Assembly: GCF_003574135.1 (NCBI RefSeq)
Contig: NZ_AP018341.1
Span: 2,765,740-2,829,739, forward strand
Reading direction: 5' to 3'
Length of the DNA: 64,000 nucleotides
Source of the DNA: a cyanobacterium endosymbiont of Rhopalodia gibberula
Lineage (GTDB): Bacteria; Cyanobacteriota; Cyanobacteriia; Cyanobacteriales; Microcystaceae
Of this stretch, positions 31,705 through 40,669 are shown one piece after another (position 1 is the stretch's first letter; each line of letters opens with the position of its first letter). The position numbers and the translations under genes are program-made. The notes below the pieces were generated by a model. It had not been told where the DNA came from and searched no databases. It saw only the letters and a list, made by a program, of their open reading frames with translations.

Positions 31705-33065
31705 AAGAGTTACACATTGACAAATTTAGTCAAAATATATTTGATACGGAACGGATAAAGCGATCACCATAACATTGGATTAACTCGAGATTGTTCAATA
31801 ATAACTAAATTTCTGAGGAGATAAGGGGACTGAATTCTAGTTTAATGCTCTGAAGTAAAATTATGATCAACCTCAAGATATAATCCTCTTTAGATTTGAC
31901 ATTAAACATCATTTTAGTCTTTTGCTATCATTAACTCTGATTTAATAGAAGCTCGTACAGAACTAAAAAAGTAGATCAAGATCGACCCATATTTTCTTAT
32001 TATATATTTGTTTAAATTTACGATAAGTCAGCATTTAAAAAAGTAAAATAATTAAATAGTTTTGCAAAACCTATAATGTAGAAATTAAAGACGTGAATAC
32101 ACAACTTGTTCGTCAGTAGTAAGTTCATAAAAATCTATACTTATTAGACAAACAGTATTCTAGTAGATTTTGTTCTTTAATTAAATTATGCTTCGATCAA
32201 TATTTAACTTTATTTAAATCTAAAATCTCAAATATTAAACTAAGTTTAATATTTGAGATTTTAGATTTAGAAAAATTCATCATTAATCATTATCAGATTT
32301 TATACAAGATAGGAATAGTTTAACTTATAGAAAAAATAGACTTTATAGCAATCTATATTCATTAGAGTTCAACCACCGGAAAACTTCATTAAAATTATGA
32401 GAGATTTGCTTGAGGTAAAGCAATACCTGTATTTCAAGATGTATCGTAGTTAAATGAGATCTAATTAATGTGGAAATATCTTTACAAATAAGGTTTTTAA
32501 ACCTAACTGAAAGATTGAAGATAAAAAATATTAAATAGGTCTTAAATTTTAAGATAAAGGATATGTCTAAAATACATAAATTGAGTGGATAATAAATAGA
32601 AGTAACACTCAAGTATTTAAGTTAAAATTACAGATAAACAATGTAAATTAAAACGACTAATAATTGATAAAACCGATATATCTGAGAGACAGATAAGTTA
32701 TTATCCACTGTTTATCTATTTATACAAATAATGAGTTTAAAAAAATTAACTAGAAGCTAAAGAGTTTTAAAACATCAGTTAAAAAAATATGTCTTGGTTA
32801 AATAAGAGCAAATATGTTTTATATTAAAAAATATTCATGTTAATACCAAAAGTTCAATCAAACTAAGTGAATAAAATCTAATTAGTTTTTTAAATAATTT
32901 GGGGATAAATTATTACCTATTTTTATCAATAAGAAATTTAAGGAATAGTAGAATATTTTAGTAGAAAAACGAAGTTGATTGAAATGAGAACTTGTAGATT
33001 TAGAAATTTCGTTTATTTTACACTCTTAGGTCTCTTGACTTAGCATTTTAATTGTTAATTTAGAA
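31705..33065 (+). mobile_element. nearly full-length decayed ISL3-family element (copy B)
   Basis: About 1.36 kb, a usual ISL3 length. The left end (ACACATTGACAAATT, then GTTCAATAATAACTAAATT about 75 bp later) matches the blocks at 39.9-40.1 kb and 63.9 kb. The right end retains G-I-V-E-Y-F-S-R-K-T-K-L-IE-M-R-T and R-F-RNFV, the degraded VEGINNKLKLIKRR-RNF signature, and is homologous to copies A and C. The coding region is destroyed by stops and shifts throughout. A perfect palindrome lies inside it at 32215. Confidence 0.65.
32215..32269. repeat. perfect palindrome, 27-bp arms, 1-nt centre
   Basis: Left arm 32215-32241 and right arm 32243-32269 are exact complements (inner part CAAATATTAAACT / AGTTTAATATTTG) around a single A. 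It lies inside the ISL3 remnant, far from any gene, in DNA otherwise full of mutations. Confidence 0.9.
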
Positions 33066-33562
33066 TTAACAGTTTGGGATAACAAGAAATAGCCATTTTA
33101 AAGTCACTATGATTATAGTCACCAAAACCTGTAATTTCAAAAGTACCTAAATCAAATGTTTGACACTTATTAAAGTTACCTGTTACTCCTGTAAATATTT
33201 TTACTTAGAGAAAACTCGTTAATAGCAGATAGTTATTTACTACATAAATATATTGTAGTAGAGCAGCTTGTATTTTGAAATGTACTAAGATAGCTAAAAC
33301 AATTAAGGATCTTTTATACTAGCTATTACAAAATAATAACAAATAAAAAATAAAAATCTTACTCCATAAGATTTCTATAACTCTAAAAAACTTCTACGTT
33401 AGTCATATTGTTTATAAACGATTTAGTCCAATGAAAATAATAACAAAGGTTGAAGTTATATTTTCTTTGCTTCTATATATGGGGATTAAAAGAGTATTTA
33501 TCTCCATCCCCACTTTAAAACCTTTTTATGGGTAAAATTGACTTTTAACTTCCGGTTTTCTG
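33066..33562. other. spacer downstream of the GMC oxidoreductase gene
   Basis: No gene recognised. The stretch is AT-rich and lies between the ISL3 remnant and the 3' end of the oxidase operon; no clear T-tailed hairpin was found. Confidence 0.4.
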
Positions 33563-35077
33563 CTAAAACCTCTCTATCAGATAATCGCCCACCCGCAACG
33601 CATTAGCAATAATTGTTAATGCTGGAGGAACCCCTGAACTTGATGGAAAGAAACTACTATCAACAATATAAAGATTTTCAAGATCATGAGTACGACAATT
33701 CAAGTCAAGAACAGAATTAGTTGGATCTTCCCCAAAGCGACAAGTACCACATTGGTTAGCAACCGCCTGTATAGTTACTTCCCCACGAGGGTAAACTGCT
33801 AGCTTCTCAAAAACAGAATTTCCCAGCTTATTTTCTCCCTTTTTTAACACATCTATCCAGCGATAAATGAGGCGATCATGTGCCTCAATATTATTTGGGG
33901 TGTATTCAACATATAGCTTATCCCCACTGACTCTTACACGATTATTCGGATCAGGCAAGGTTTCCGTATACATCCACCAACCGATAGATCGTTTTGCTAA
34001 CTGTTTAAGTCCAAAACCAGGCATACCTTTGGCTAAAACTGACAAAATGGGGGGAGATTCGGCAAAAATAATATCTTGAAGCAGTCCCCCCGTATTCTCA
34101 ATATGACCCATTGGGTAAGGGAAATTTTCGTCACCCCAGTAAAAATCATTGATACTAACTGTTCTGAGAAATTGTCCCGAATTTGACTTGGCACTCAATT
34201 CTACCATTGCGGTTTGATGATGTTTCATGAAATTACGCCCCACCTGATCAGAACTATTCCCCAATCCGTTAGGATGTTTATGATTAGCAGAACGTAACAG
34301 TAAAGCCGATGAATTGATAGCACCGCACGCTAAAACAATTATATCTCCAAAAAATAGGTAAGATTGACCGCAAATTTTTGCTTCTACTGCTCTAACTGCT
34401 TCTCCTGAGGAATTAGTCAGCAAACAAACCACCTTTGCTGAAGTTTTAAGGGTCACATTGGAGTGTTTCAATGCCGGCACAATACCAAAGACTTCCGAGT
34501 CTCCTGTAGGATCATCTTCTGAGCGAGTTAAACTCAGAGGTAATGTCGCGGGACGTAAACCCTGTTGGGTTATCGCATCAACAATCTTTTGAATTTGGGG
34601 CTCGTTCTCTATCGGGGGTAAAGGATAATCCGAACTATGAAAAGGTTCAGTAGGATCATCCCCTGTTCGCCCATGAACCATGTAAAGTTTTTCCGCTTCG
34701 GTATAATAGGGTTCAAAGTCGGTATATTTTAGTCCCCAAGCTGGTGAAATTCCTTCTTGATGTTCCACGTTTTCAAAGTCTTTTTCCCGCATCCTAACTA
34801 ATGCCGCGCCGTAGATTTTTGTATTTCCACCAACAGCATAATTTGTCTGAGGAGAAAACGTTCCTCCATCCTTGTCATACCAGCGTTCTGGCGCACGATA
34901 ACGTTCTTTTCTAAAAACGTCAACGTTGGCTCTATTTTGTTCCTCCAGGGGCATAAAGTCTCCCCTTTCTAGAATTAAAATCCTCTTACCCGTAGGGGCT
35001 AGTTTATTAGCTAGAGTTCCTCCTCCTGCCCCCGTACCAACAATAATCACATCATAATGTTGATCATCAATAATCAT
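33563..35077 (-). CDS. GMC-family FAD-dependent oxidoreductase
   Basis: A 504-residue flavoprotein of the glucose-methanol-choline family. Seen are the N-terminal FAD motif VIIVGTGAGGGTLA (about 10-23), the E-R-G-D block at 37-40, NYAVGGNTKIYGAAL, an internal IIVLACGAINSSALL stretch, and the C-terminal block with Y-I-V-D-SSFFPSSSGVPPALTI-I-A-NALR. The last resembles the GMC_oxred_C region where the catalytic His/Asn would lie; here Ser-rich residues precede it and the His is not evident. Substrate unknown. It is 38 bp downstream of ctaE and last in the oxidase operon, which suggests it may feed electrons to the quinone pool, an inference only. Confidence 0.82.
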   Translation of the reverse strand: MIIDDQHYDVIIVGTGAGGGTLANKLAPTGKRILILERGDFMPLEEQNRANVDVFRKERYRAPERWYDKDGGTFSPQTNYAVGGNTKIYGAALVRMREKDFENVEHQEGISPAWGLKYTDFEPYYTEAEKLYMVHGRTGDDPTEPFHSSDYPLPPIENEPQIQKIVDAITQQGLRPATLPLSLTRSEDDPTGDSEVFGIVPALKHSNVTLKTSAKVVCLLTNSSGEAVRAVEAKICGQSYLFFGDIIVLACGAINSSALLLRSANHKHPNGLGNSSDQVGRNFMKHHQTAMVELSAKSNSGQFLRTVSINDFYWGDENFPYPMGHIENTGGLLQDIIFAESPPILSVLAKGMPGFGLKQLAKRSIGWWMYTETLPDPNNRVRVSGDKLYVEYTPNNIEAHDRLIYRWIDVLKKGENKLGNSVFEKLAVYPRGEVTIQAVANQCGTCRFGEDPTNSVLDLNCRTHDLENLYIVDSSFFPSSSGVPPALTIIANALRVGDYLIERF

Positions 35078-35095
35078 AATTGCCTCTATTCTACT

Positions 35096-35122
35096 TATTA
35101 CCTATTACCTATTACCTATTGC
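35096..35122. repeat. heptanucleotide tandem repeat in the ctaE-GMC spacer
   Basis: The unit CCTATTA (TAGGTAA on the minus strand) is repeated about 3.5 times and includes the ctaE stop codon. Short tandem heptamers of this kind are known from cyanobacterial genomes. Confidence 0.7.
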
Positions 35123-35730
35123 CATAGATAAATTAAGATAAATAAAATAATCCAAATAACATCAACAAAGTGCCAAAATAAAGAGGTTGCCATCACGCCA
35201 AAGTGTCCCCCTTCGTAATTCTTTGGAAAAAAAGAACGACCCAACATCAAAGTTTGTAAAATAACACCTATGAGAACGTGCAACCCATGAAATCCTGTTA
35301 GGAGATAAAACATTCCCCCAAATACGCCAGAGGTGAAGCGGAATTCTAGATTACTCCATTCAAGCATTTGTCCAATCAAAAAGTAGCTTCCCATGGTCAT
35401 AGTCATTAACAGAAAAAACCGAAAAGCCCAAAATCGACTGTTTTCTAAACACTTTTCAGCAATATAGATAACAAAACTACTAGACACTAAAACCGCCGTA
35501 TTAATTGCAGGTTCCTTAATTTCTAATCCTGTAACTCCTGCCGGCAGCCAATCAACTGCAGTAGTTTTGTAGACAAAATATCCGACAAAAAAACTGAGGA
35601 AAATAATACTCTCTGATAGAAGAAACACGACAAAGGCAAAGAGACTATTGCCCTCTGAATCGTGTCCATGTTTTTCTATTGCCCCATGCAATTGTTCTGA
35701 AGAAACCGAACTGTACATCATACTCTCCAA
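35116..35730 (-). CDS. ctaE: haem-copper oxidase subunit III
   Basis: Subunit III of the terminal oxidase, 204 residues with five membrane helices, the short five-helix form. Features are F-A-F-V-V-F-LLSESIIFLSFF near residue 30, the GFHGLHVLIGV block, and the C-terminal A-T-S-L-F-W-H-F-V-D-V-I-W-I-ILF. It lies 65 bp after ctaD and 38 bp before the GMC gene. No frameshift or missing block, so it appears functional. Confidence 0.93.
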   Translation of the reverse strand: MESMMYSSVSSEQLHGAIEKHGHDSEGNSLFAFVVFLLSESIIFLSFFVGYFVYKTTAVDWLPAGVTGLEIKEPAINTAVLVSSSFVIYIAEKCLENSRFWAFRFFLLMTMTMGSYFLIGQMLEWSNLEFRFTSGVFGGMFYLLTGFHGLHVLIGVILQTLMLGRSFFPKNYEGGHFGVMATSLFWHFVDVIWIILFILIYLWQ

Positions 35731-35795
35731 ATTTTCAAGTCAGGGAATAAGAAATTAATAGCAACAATCGAAAACTATTAACTGTTAACTATTTA

Positions 35796-37469
35796 CTACA
35801 TCCTAATCATTGCTTCCTCATTAGCAACTAATGGATCTGATTTACCATAACCATAGGGACCAGAAACAATCACAGGAATATCTTCAAAATTTTCTACACT
35901 AGGAGGAGAGGAAATTATCCACTCTAACCCAATAGCACGCCAAGGGTTATTAGAGGCGATCGGTCCTTGCATCCAAGAACTAACCATATTGACAATAAAA
36001 GGCAATGTAGACATTCCTAGTAAAAATGCCCCCAAACTCGCTACCACGTTCCAAAAAGTATATTCAGGGTCATAAGAAGCTACCCGACGTAACATTCCCT
36101 GTAACCCCAAAGGGTGCATGGGTAAAAAGTTTAAATTCGTACCAATAAAAGCTAACCAGAAGTGTACCTGTCCCCAACTTTCATGATACATTCGCCCTGT
36201 CATTTTAGGAAACCAATGATAAATAGCGGCATACATTCCCATCGTGACTGTTCCATAGAGGACATAATGGAAATGTCCTACAACAAAATAGGTGTTATTC
36301 ACATGAATATCCACGGGGACTGCTGACAACATAATGCCCGTTACCCCAGCAAAAATAAACATAATCAACGCCCCCAAAGCGAATAACATAGGGGTGTTAA
36401 GGCGTAATTTCCCTCCCCAGATAGTAGCTACCCAAGCAAACACTTTAATTCCAGTGGGAACTGACACACACATGGTAGACAACATAAACACCATCCGCAT
36501 CCAACCTGGGGTTTCACTAGCATACATATGGTGTACCCAAACTAAGCCACTAACCCCAGCAATGAGTAATGAAGAAATTGCAACAATTTTATACCCAAAC
36601 AAAGGTTTACGGGAATAAACCGGGAAAATTTCTGAGAAAATACCAAAGATGGGCAGGATAATTACATATACCGCAGGGTGGGAATAAAACCAGAAAAAGT
36701 GTTGAAATAAGACCGGGTTTCCTCCTCGAGAGGGGTCAAAAAAGCTGGTTCCTACAGTGACATCAAATAGTAACATCACTGCCCCTGCGGTGAGGGCTGG
36801 TAAGCCAAATAATTGAATAATTTGCGCGCTAAAAACTGCCCAAACAAAAATTGGCATCCGAAAGAAGGTCATTCCAGGGGCGCGCATTTTTACCACAGTA
36901 GTTACAAAATTGACCGCTCCCATAATCGAGGAGATTCCAGAAATAGCCACTGCTAACAACCAGAGAACCTGTCCTGTGATCAACTGTTCCGTGGGGTTTT
37001 GAATACTAACTGGAGGGTAAGACCACCAACCAGCCTGAGCTGATCCACTGGGAACAAAAAAGCTGGCTAACATTAATATTCCCACCACGGGTATCATCCA
37101 AAAAGCGGCCGCATTAAGACGAGGAAAAGCCATGTCTTTTGCCCCTATCATAATAGGAACCAAATAGTTAGCTAACCCGACTAATGAGGGAAATGTCCAC
37201 AAAAACAGCATGATAGTGCCATGCATGGTGAATATTCCGTTGTACAAAGTTCGATCAACTAAATCTGCTTCCGGGGTAATTAATTCCCCCCTAATGACCA
37301 TGGCGAAGGTTCCACCAATGAGGAAGAAAACAAAAGAAGTAACTAGGTATTGAATCCCAATGACTTTATGATCTGTACTAAAGCTAAAATATCTTCTCCA
37401 ATTTCTGGCAGATAGGTCCGGGGAGCTGTCTGTAACAATGTTTGTGTCTTTTACTTTACGATCTGTCAT
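35796..37469 (-). CDS. ctaD: haem-copper oxidase subunit I, A2-like
   Basis: Catalytic subunit that reduces O2 to water, 557 residues with about 12 membrane helices. Ligands visible: low-spin haem His83 (TMHGTIM), CuB His264 and crosslink Tyr268 in FYSHPAVY, His313-His314 (VHHMYAS), and His399/His401 (VVGHFHYV). The usual HPEVY glutamate is Ala266, while Tyr262-Ser263 precede the His. This YSHP arrangement is typical of A2-type oxidases. With the CuA-less subunit II it matches the cyanobacterial alternative terminal oxidase (ARTO/cox3 type). Retention suggests strong O2 consumption, useful if the cell fixes nitrogen. Confidence 0.95.
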   Translation of the reverse strand: MTDRKVKDTNIVTDSSPDLSARNWRRYFSFSTDHKVIGIQYLVTSFVFFLIGGTFAMVIRGELITPEADLVDRTLYNGIFTMHGTIMLFLWTFPSLVGLANYLVPIMIGAKDMAFPRLNAAAFWMIPVVGILMLASFFVPSGSAQAGWWSYPPVSIQNPTEQLITGQVLWLLAVAISGISSIMGAVNFVTTVVKMRAPGMTFFRMPIFVWAVFSAQIIQLFGLPALTAGAVMLLFDVTVGTSFFDPSRGGNPVLFQHFFWFYSHPAVYVIILPIFGIFSEIFPVYSRKPLFGYKIVAISSLLIAGVSGLVWVHHMYASETPGWMRMVFMLSTMCVSVPTGIKVFAWVATIWGGKLRLNTPMLFALGALIMFIFAGVTGIMLSAVPVDIHVNNTYFVVGHFHYVLYGTVTMGMYAAIYHWFPKMTGRMYHESWGQVHFWLAFIGTNLNFLPMHPLGLQGMLRRVASYDPEYTFWNVVASLGAFLLGMSTLPFIVNMVSSWMQGPIASNNPWRAIGLEWIISSPPSVENFEDIPVIVSGPYGYGKSDPLVANEEAMIRM

Positions 37470-37592
37470 GTATTTCTTCCTGACATAGAATGCGGCTAAT
37501 TATAATCATTTGATGCTGGTTACAAATACTAATGCTCGATAAAAGAAGAAAAAACCGAGGGGATATTTTCAACTGCGAACCACGAACCCAGA

Positions 37593-38480
37593 TTAGGTAG
37601 GATAATTGACTACTGGCGGTTCTGCTGGAACAATTGTCGGCCAGCCAGTTTTAAATGCTTTTTCTGTTTGTTGGAAATATTCTGAAGCTGCAACATTATT
37701 TGCGGGAGACGGTTTGCGTTTTGCTGCTTCAAATAACCACTTTTGATAAGCTTCAGGGGACTCCACTACTACATCTGTTTGCATCGTGGCAAAATAAGTT
37801 CCACTAAATTGAGAATCTCTTAAGCGATATTTCCCTTCCTTAATGGGAGTAAATTCAAAGTCAGTGGTTTTGTTAGGAACGATATCTTGCTTAACTCGAA
37901 AAGCTGGAATGTATAAGCCATGCAGTACATCTTTTGATTTCAATGTCAAACGAACTCTCTGGTTTGCGGGAAGATGCAATTCCGTACTGGTTACATCACT
38001 TTCAGGATAACGAAATACCCAAGACCATTGTTCTGCAACCACTTCAATGGCTTGACTAGGTTCTGGGATAACAGTAGCAGTTTGTCCAGAAACGATTGGT
38101 AAGGGGTTCAGTTCCATTGACCCGCGAATAGCGATTTGATCGTAAACCTGATAGCTATATCCCGCTAACCAAAATACCAAAAGAATGGGTATGGATGTCC
38201 AAACAACTTCTAGGATAACGTTTCCTTCAATATGAGGTCCATCACTATAATCATATTTAGCCGCTCGTTGAAAAATAACAGAGTAGATGATTACTCCAGT
38301 AATTCCTAAAAAAATAAAAGTGCCTAAAGTCACGAGAAAAGCAAACAATTTGTCAATTAATAGAGATTCTGCCGAAGCTTGAGGAGGAAACCAAGAATAA
38401 GAAACTTTTCCCATCCAAAGACTAATCAATGTTAGGGCAATCGCATAAACAATCAAAAATAAGATATTGCGAAGTTTCAT
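37593..38480 (-). CDS. ctaC: haem-copper oxidase subunit II lacking CuA ligands
   Basis: Subunit II, 295 residues: N-terminal signal-like helix (1-22), two membrane helices (about 43-70 and 88-108) and a periplasmic cupredoxin domain with Q-W-S-W-V-F-R-Y-P at 151-159. The CuA motif CxExCx3Hx2M is replaced at matching spacing by Asp222, Gln224, Ser226 and Phe230; only Met233 and His187 of the six ligands remain. This is not random decay, since the fold is intact; loss of CuA is known in the cyanobacterial ARTO and in quinol oxidases. The enzyme therefore probably takes electrons from quinol, not cytochrome c. It is followed by ctaD after 123 bp. Confidence 0.93.
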   Translation of the reverse strand: MKLRNILFLIVYAIALTLISLWMGKVSYSWFPPQASAESLLIDKLFAFLVTLGTFIFLGITGVIIYSVIFQRAAKYDYSDGPHIEGNVILEVVWTSIPILLVFWLAGYSYQVYDQIAIRGSMELNPLPIVSGQTATVIPEPSQAIEVVAEQWSWVFRYPESDVTSTELHLPANQRVRLTLKSKDVLHGLYIPAFRVKQDIVPNKTTDFEFTPIKEGKYRLRDSQFSGTYFATMQTDVVVESPEAYQKWLFEAAKRKPSPANNVAASEYFQQTEKAFKTGWPTIVPAEPPVVNYPT

Positions 38481-38543
38481 AATTAATAAATATCCAGAAC
38501 AATAAAAGTAATCCTTAGTTAATAGAAGTTTTACTCAAAAACG

Positions 38544-39185
38544 TCATGATTTTGATTTATACCCTTCAGGGGAGTTGACTTCTGACATCAATAACTTAGA
38601 CTCTTGTCCTGATTCTAACAATTGGTCAGCTGTATTGTGGACCCCAAATTCTGCAGCAATTTGCGCCCCCAAGGTTCCATGAAGGAACAACAGAAATAGC
38701 ATAAAGATACCCACCCCTAAATAAACCCACTGCACTTGGATGGTTCTTTCTCTACGCCAGAGAAACCGTTGGAATCCTCTCCAGATAGTCATTCCAATCA
38801 TGAAAGCAAGGAGAAATACTCCCCCTACACCATGCCACAACATGGTGTCCATTGCACTAAGTCCCCAAGCACTTTCAACATCAGTGATTGGGTTGGCTAA
38901 CATCATCTCGTAAAATCCGGCTGCTACTGTGAAAACAGTGATAATCGAGGCTGCTAAAAGATTGTACCAACCGACATCAAAAAAATTGCTACGGGTAGCG
39001 GGAATCGCAAAGAATTTAAACACAGGTTTTTGGAACCCAAACATTGCTCCCAGGGTATCAAAAGCAATGGCGACTATAAACAATCCTATAGTCAGATGAA
39101 CTAGATTAGGATGAATAGGGACTGAATAAGGAAGTCCATTTGCGCCCAAATCAGCCGTGAATGTATCAATTACTTCAGGATTCAT
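38544..39185 (-). CDS. DUF2231 membrane protein (oxidase operon, second)
   Basis: A 213-residue protein with about four membrane helices. The DUF2231 pattern is clear: P-I-H-P-N-L-V-H-L-T-I-G-L-F near residue 23, FFDVGWYNLLAAS, and M-D-T-M-L-W-H-GVGG with a conserved His that could bind haem. Its start codon overlaps the stop of the preceding DUF2231 gene by one base (TAATG), implying translational coupling. It is 63 bp before ctaC. The family is common next to oxidase genes; a role as a haem-binding or assembly partner is inferred. Confidence 0.85.
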   Translation of the reverse strand: MNPEVIDTFTADLGANGLPYSVPIHPNLVHLTIGLFIVAIAFDTLGAMFGFQKPVFKFFAIPATRSNFFDVGWYNLLAASIITVFTVAAGFYEMMLANPITDVESAWGLSAMDTMLWHGVGGVFLLAFMIGMTIWRGFQRFLWRRERTIQVQWVYLGVGIFMLFLLFLHGTLGAQIAAEFGVHNTADQLLESGQESKLLMSEVNSPEGYKSKS

Positions 39186-39691
39186 TATTGTAAAACTCCC
39201 TCCTTAATGGCTTCAACAACAGGGACGGTGTGGAGTCCATATACCCACACTAATTCGTCTCCGAGATAGACTTGAATACCAACAATTGTCACTAGAACTA
39301 ATACCAATCCTAGATAAGAAACTGGCAGCTTTTCGGGGGTTTTTGAGCGAATTACATAACGCCACCCCGTGATTCCCGCAATGATTCCTGACAATGACCA
39401 ACCAATCAACGTATGAAGATGTAATACAGGTTGTACTGCTTCATAAGGTTGGGCTAACCCCGCTTCATATTGACCGAAAATAATAGCTATAAAAATAGAA
39501 GCGGTAGCAACCAACATATTCCACCAACTTACCTCATATAAACGAGTGTTGCGAGTGAAGTAACCAATTACATCGCATGAAAAAGCAAACAAAACCATTG
39601 CAATAACGAAATGTACAACGATGGGATGAATGGTATCGGGATAGGGTAAATTATGGTCATTTAAAGGTGGAAGATAATTAAACATAAACAT
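39185..39691 (-). CDS. DUF2231 membrane protein (oxidase operon, first)
   Basis: A 168-residue paralogue of the next gene, with four membrane helices. It has the same His-containing blocks: D-T-IHPIVVHFVIAMVLFAF near 20-37, Y-E-V-S-WWNMLVATAS, and V-L-H-L-H-T-L-I-GWSL. Its Met start (MFMFNYLPP) follows a weak purine stretch; the alternative second Met is two codons in. It heads the oxidase operon, whose promoter must lie in the 39692-39900 region. A TATACT on the minus strand at 39806-39811 is a weak candidate -10 box. Confidence 0.85.
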   Translation of the reverse strand: MFMFNYLPPLNDHNLPYPDTIHPIVVHFVIAMVLFAFSCDVIGYFTRNTRLYEVSWWNMLVATASIFIAIIFGQYEAGLAQPYEAVQPVLHLHTLIGWSLSGIIAGITGWRYVIRSKTPEKLPVSYLGLVLVLVTIVGIQVYLGDELVWVYGLHTVPVVEAIKEGVLQ

Positions 39692-39899
39692 TTTCTTGGC
39701 AGATCTTCACCTGTCAGTACATTTCTTTAGTTGTTCCATAATGAATATATGAGATTTATAAAAAAATATTTGTATCTTTTATGACTTTTTAATTGACAAG
39801 AAAATAGTATAATGCTTGTCTTCTTCTTTAAGATTTGATTAAAATACAGTCAAAATTTTGTATTTTAATTATCTGACGTTTTTCTGTTGCATTAATTTT

Positions 39900-40200
39900 G
39901 TTAATCAGAAATTGTGAATTGACAAATTACATCAGATATGCACTCTTCAAAAAAGATGATGTAATTATTTTGTTATATATTTTTACTAACTTAAAGTTGT
40001 TCAACAATAACTAAATTTTTTAAAAAATAAGGGCACTAAAAGGGCACTAAATTTTAGTTTAAATACTATCAACATAAAGTTACTTTTAAATCAAAAGATA
40101 ATTAGAGTAATTATCTTTTGATTTTCTTTGTTTATTCTAACTTAATAAAGAGTAGCAAACAACTATAAAAATAGATTAGTATCACCTCAATTTATGCTAA
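39900..40200 (+). mobile_element. 5' fragment of a decayed ISL3-family element (copy D)
   Basis: GTGAATTGACAAATTACATC, then GTTGTTCAACAATAACTAAA about 75 bp later, and an AACTATAAAAATAGAT stretch, align in order with the left part of the 31.7-33.1 kb element. No C-terminal transposase signature follows, so only the first few hundred bases remain. The rest of the spacer (40201-40669) shows nothing beyond a palindrome. Confidence 0.5.
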
Positions 40201-40552
40201 AAAAACATGAATTTATAAAAAAAAATCTAAGAAGACTGATAAATTAACTTAGAATTCAACCATATTAGCTTAAATTTTGCTGATGGTTATCACAAATTTG
40301 ATCGATAAGCAATTACCCAAATCTTTCAACTTAACATTATCTAGTTTTTGTTTTAAATATCAATAAATCTTAACATTCTACTGAAGATAAATCAAAATAT
40401 TTGGTAATAAATCAGTCTTCTAATAATTAAATAGTATTAACTTATACTTTAAGTTCTTTTCAAATAAATTAGGCTATTATGTTAGAGTTAAGTACAAACC
40501 TAGCACTAACCAACACTCCAAAGAATCACTTCAATGGAATTTTTAATCTCAA

Positions 40553-40600
40553 ACACATCTTAAATCAAGATTGTTTAAACAATCTTGATTTAAGATGTGT
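40553..40600. repeat. 48-bp perfect loopless palindrome
   Basis: Arms of 24 bp meet without a spacer at GATTGTTTAAACAATC (centre 40576/40577). It is 69 bp upstream of the NDH-2 start. The arms contain no mismatch. Confidence 0.92.
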
Positions 40601-40669
40601 CGGTTTTGTTTGAGTATTCAGTATTTCTAAAATTTTTCCAAACTAACCTAACTCAAGAGACAAGAACTT

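Noticed and set aside
37593-38480. ctaC as a decaying pseudogene because the CuA ligands are missing
   Set aside because: The frame, membrane helices and cupredoxin fold are intact, and the same loss is known in ARTO-type enzymes.
39692-39900. NtcA-type site (GTAN8TAC) upstream of the oxidase operon
   Set aside because: No full match was found in the spacer on either strand by eye.
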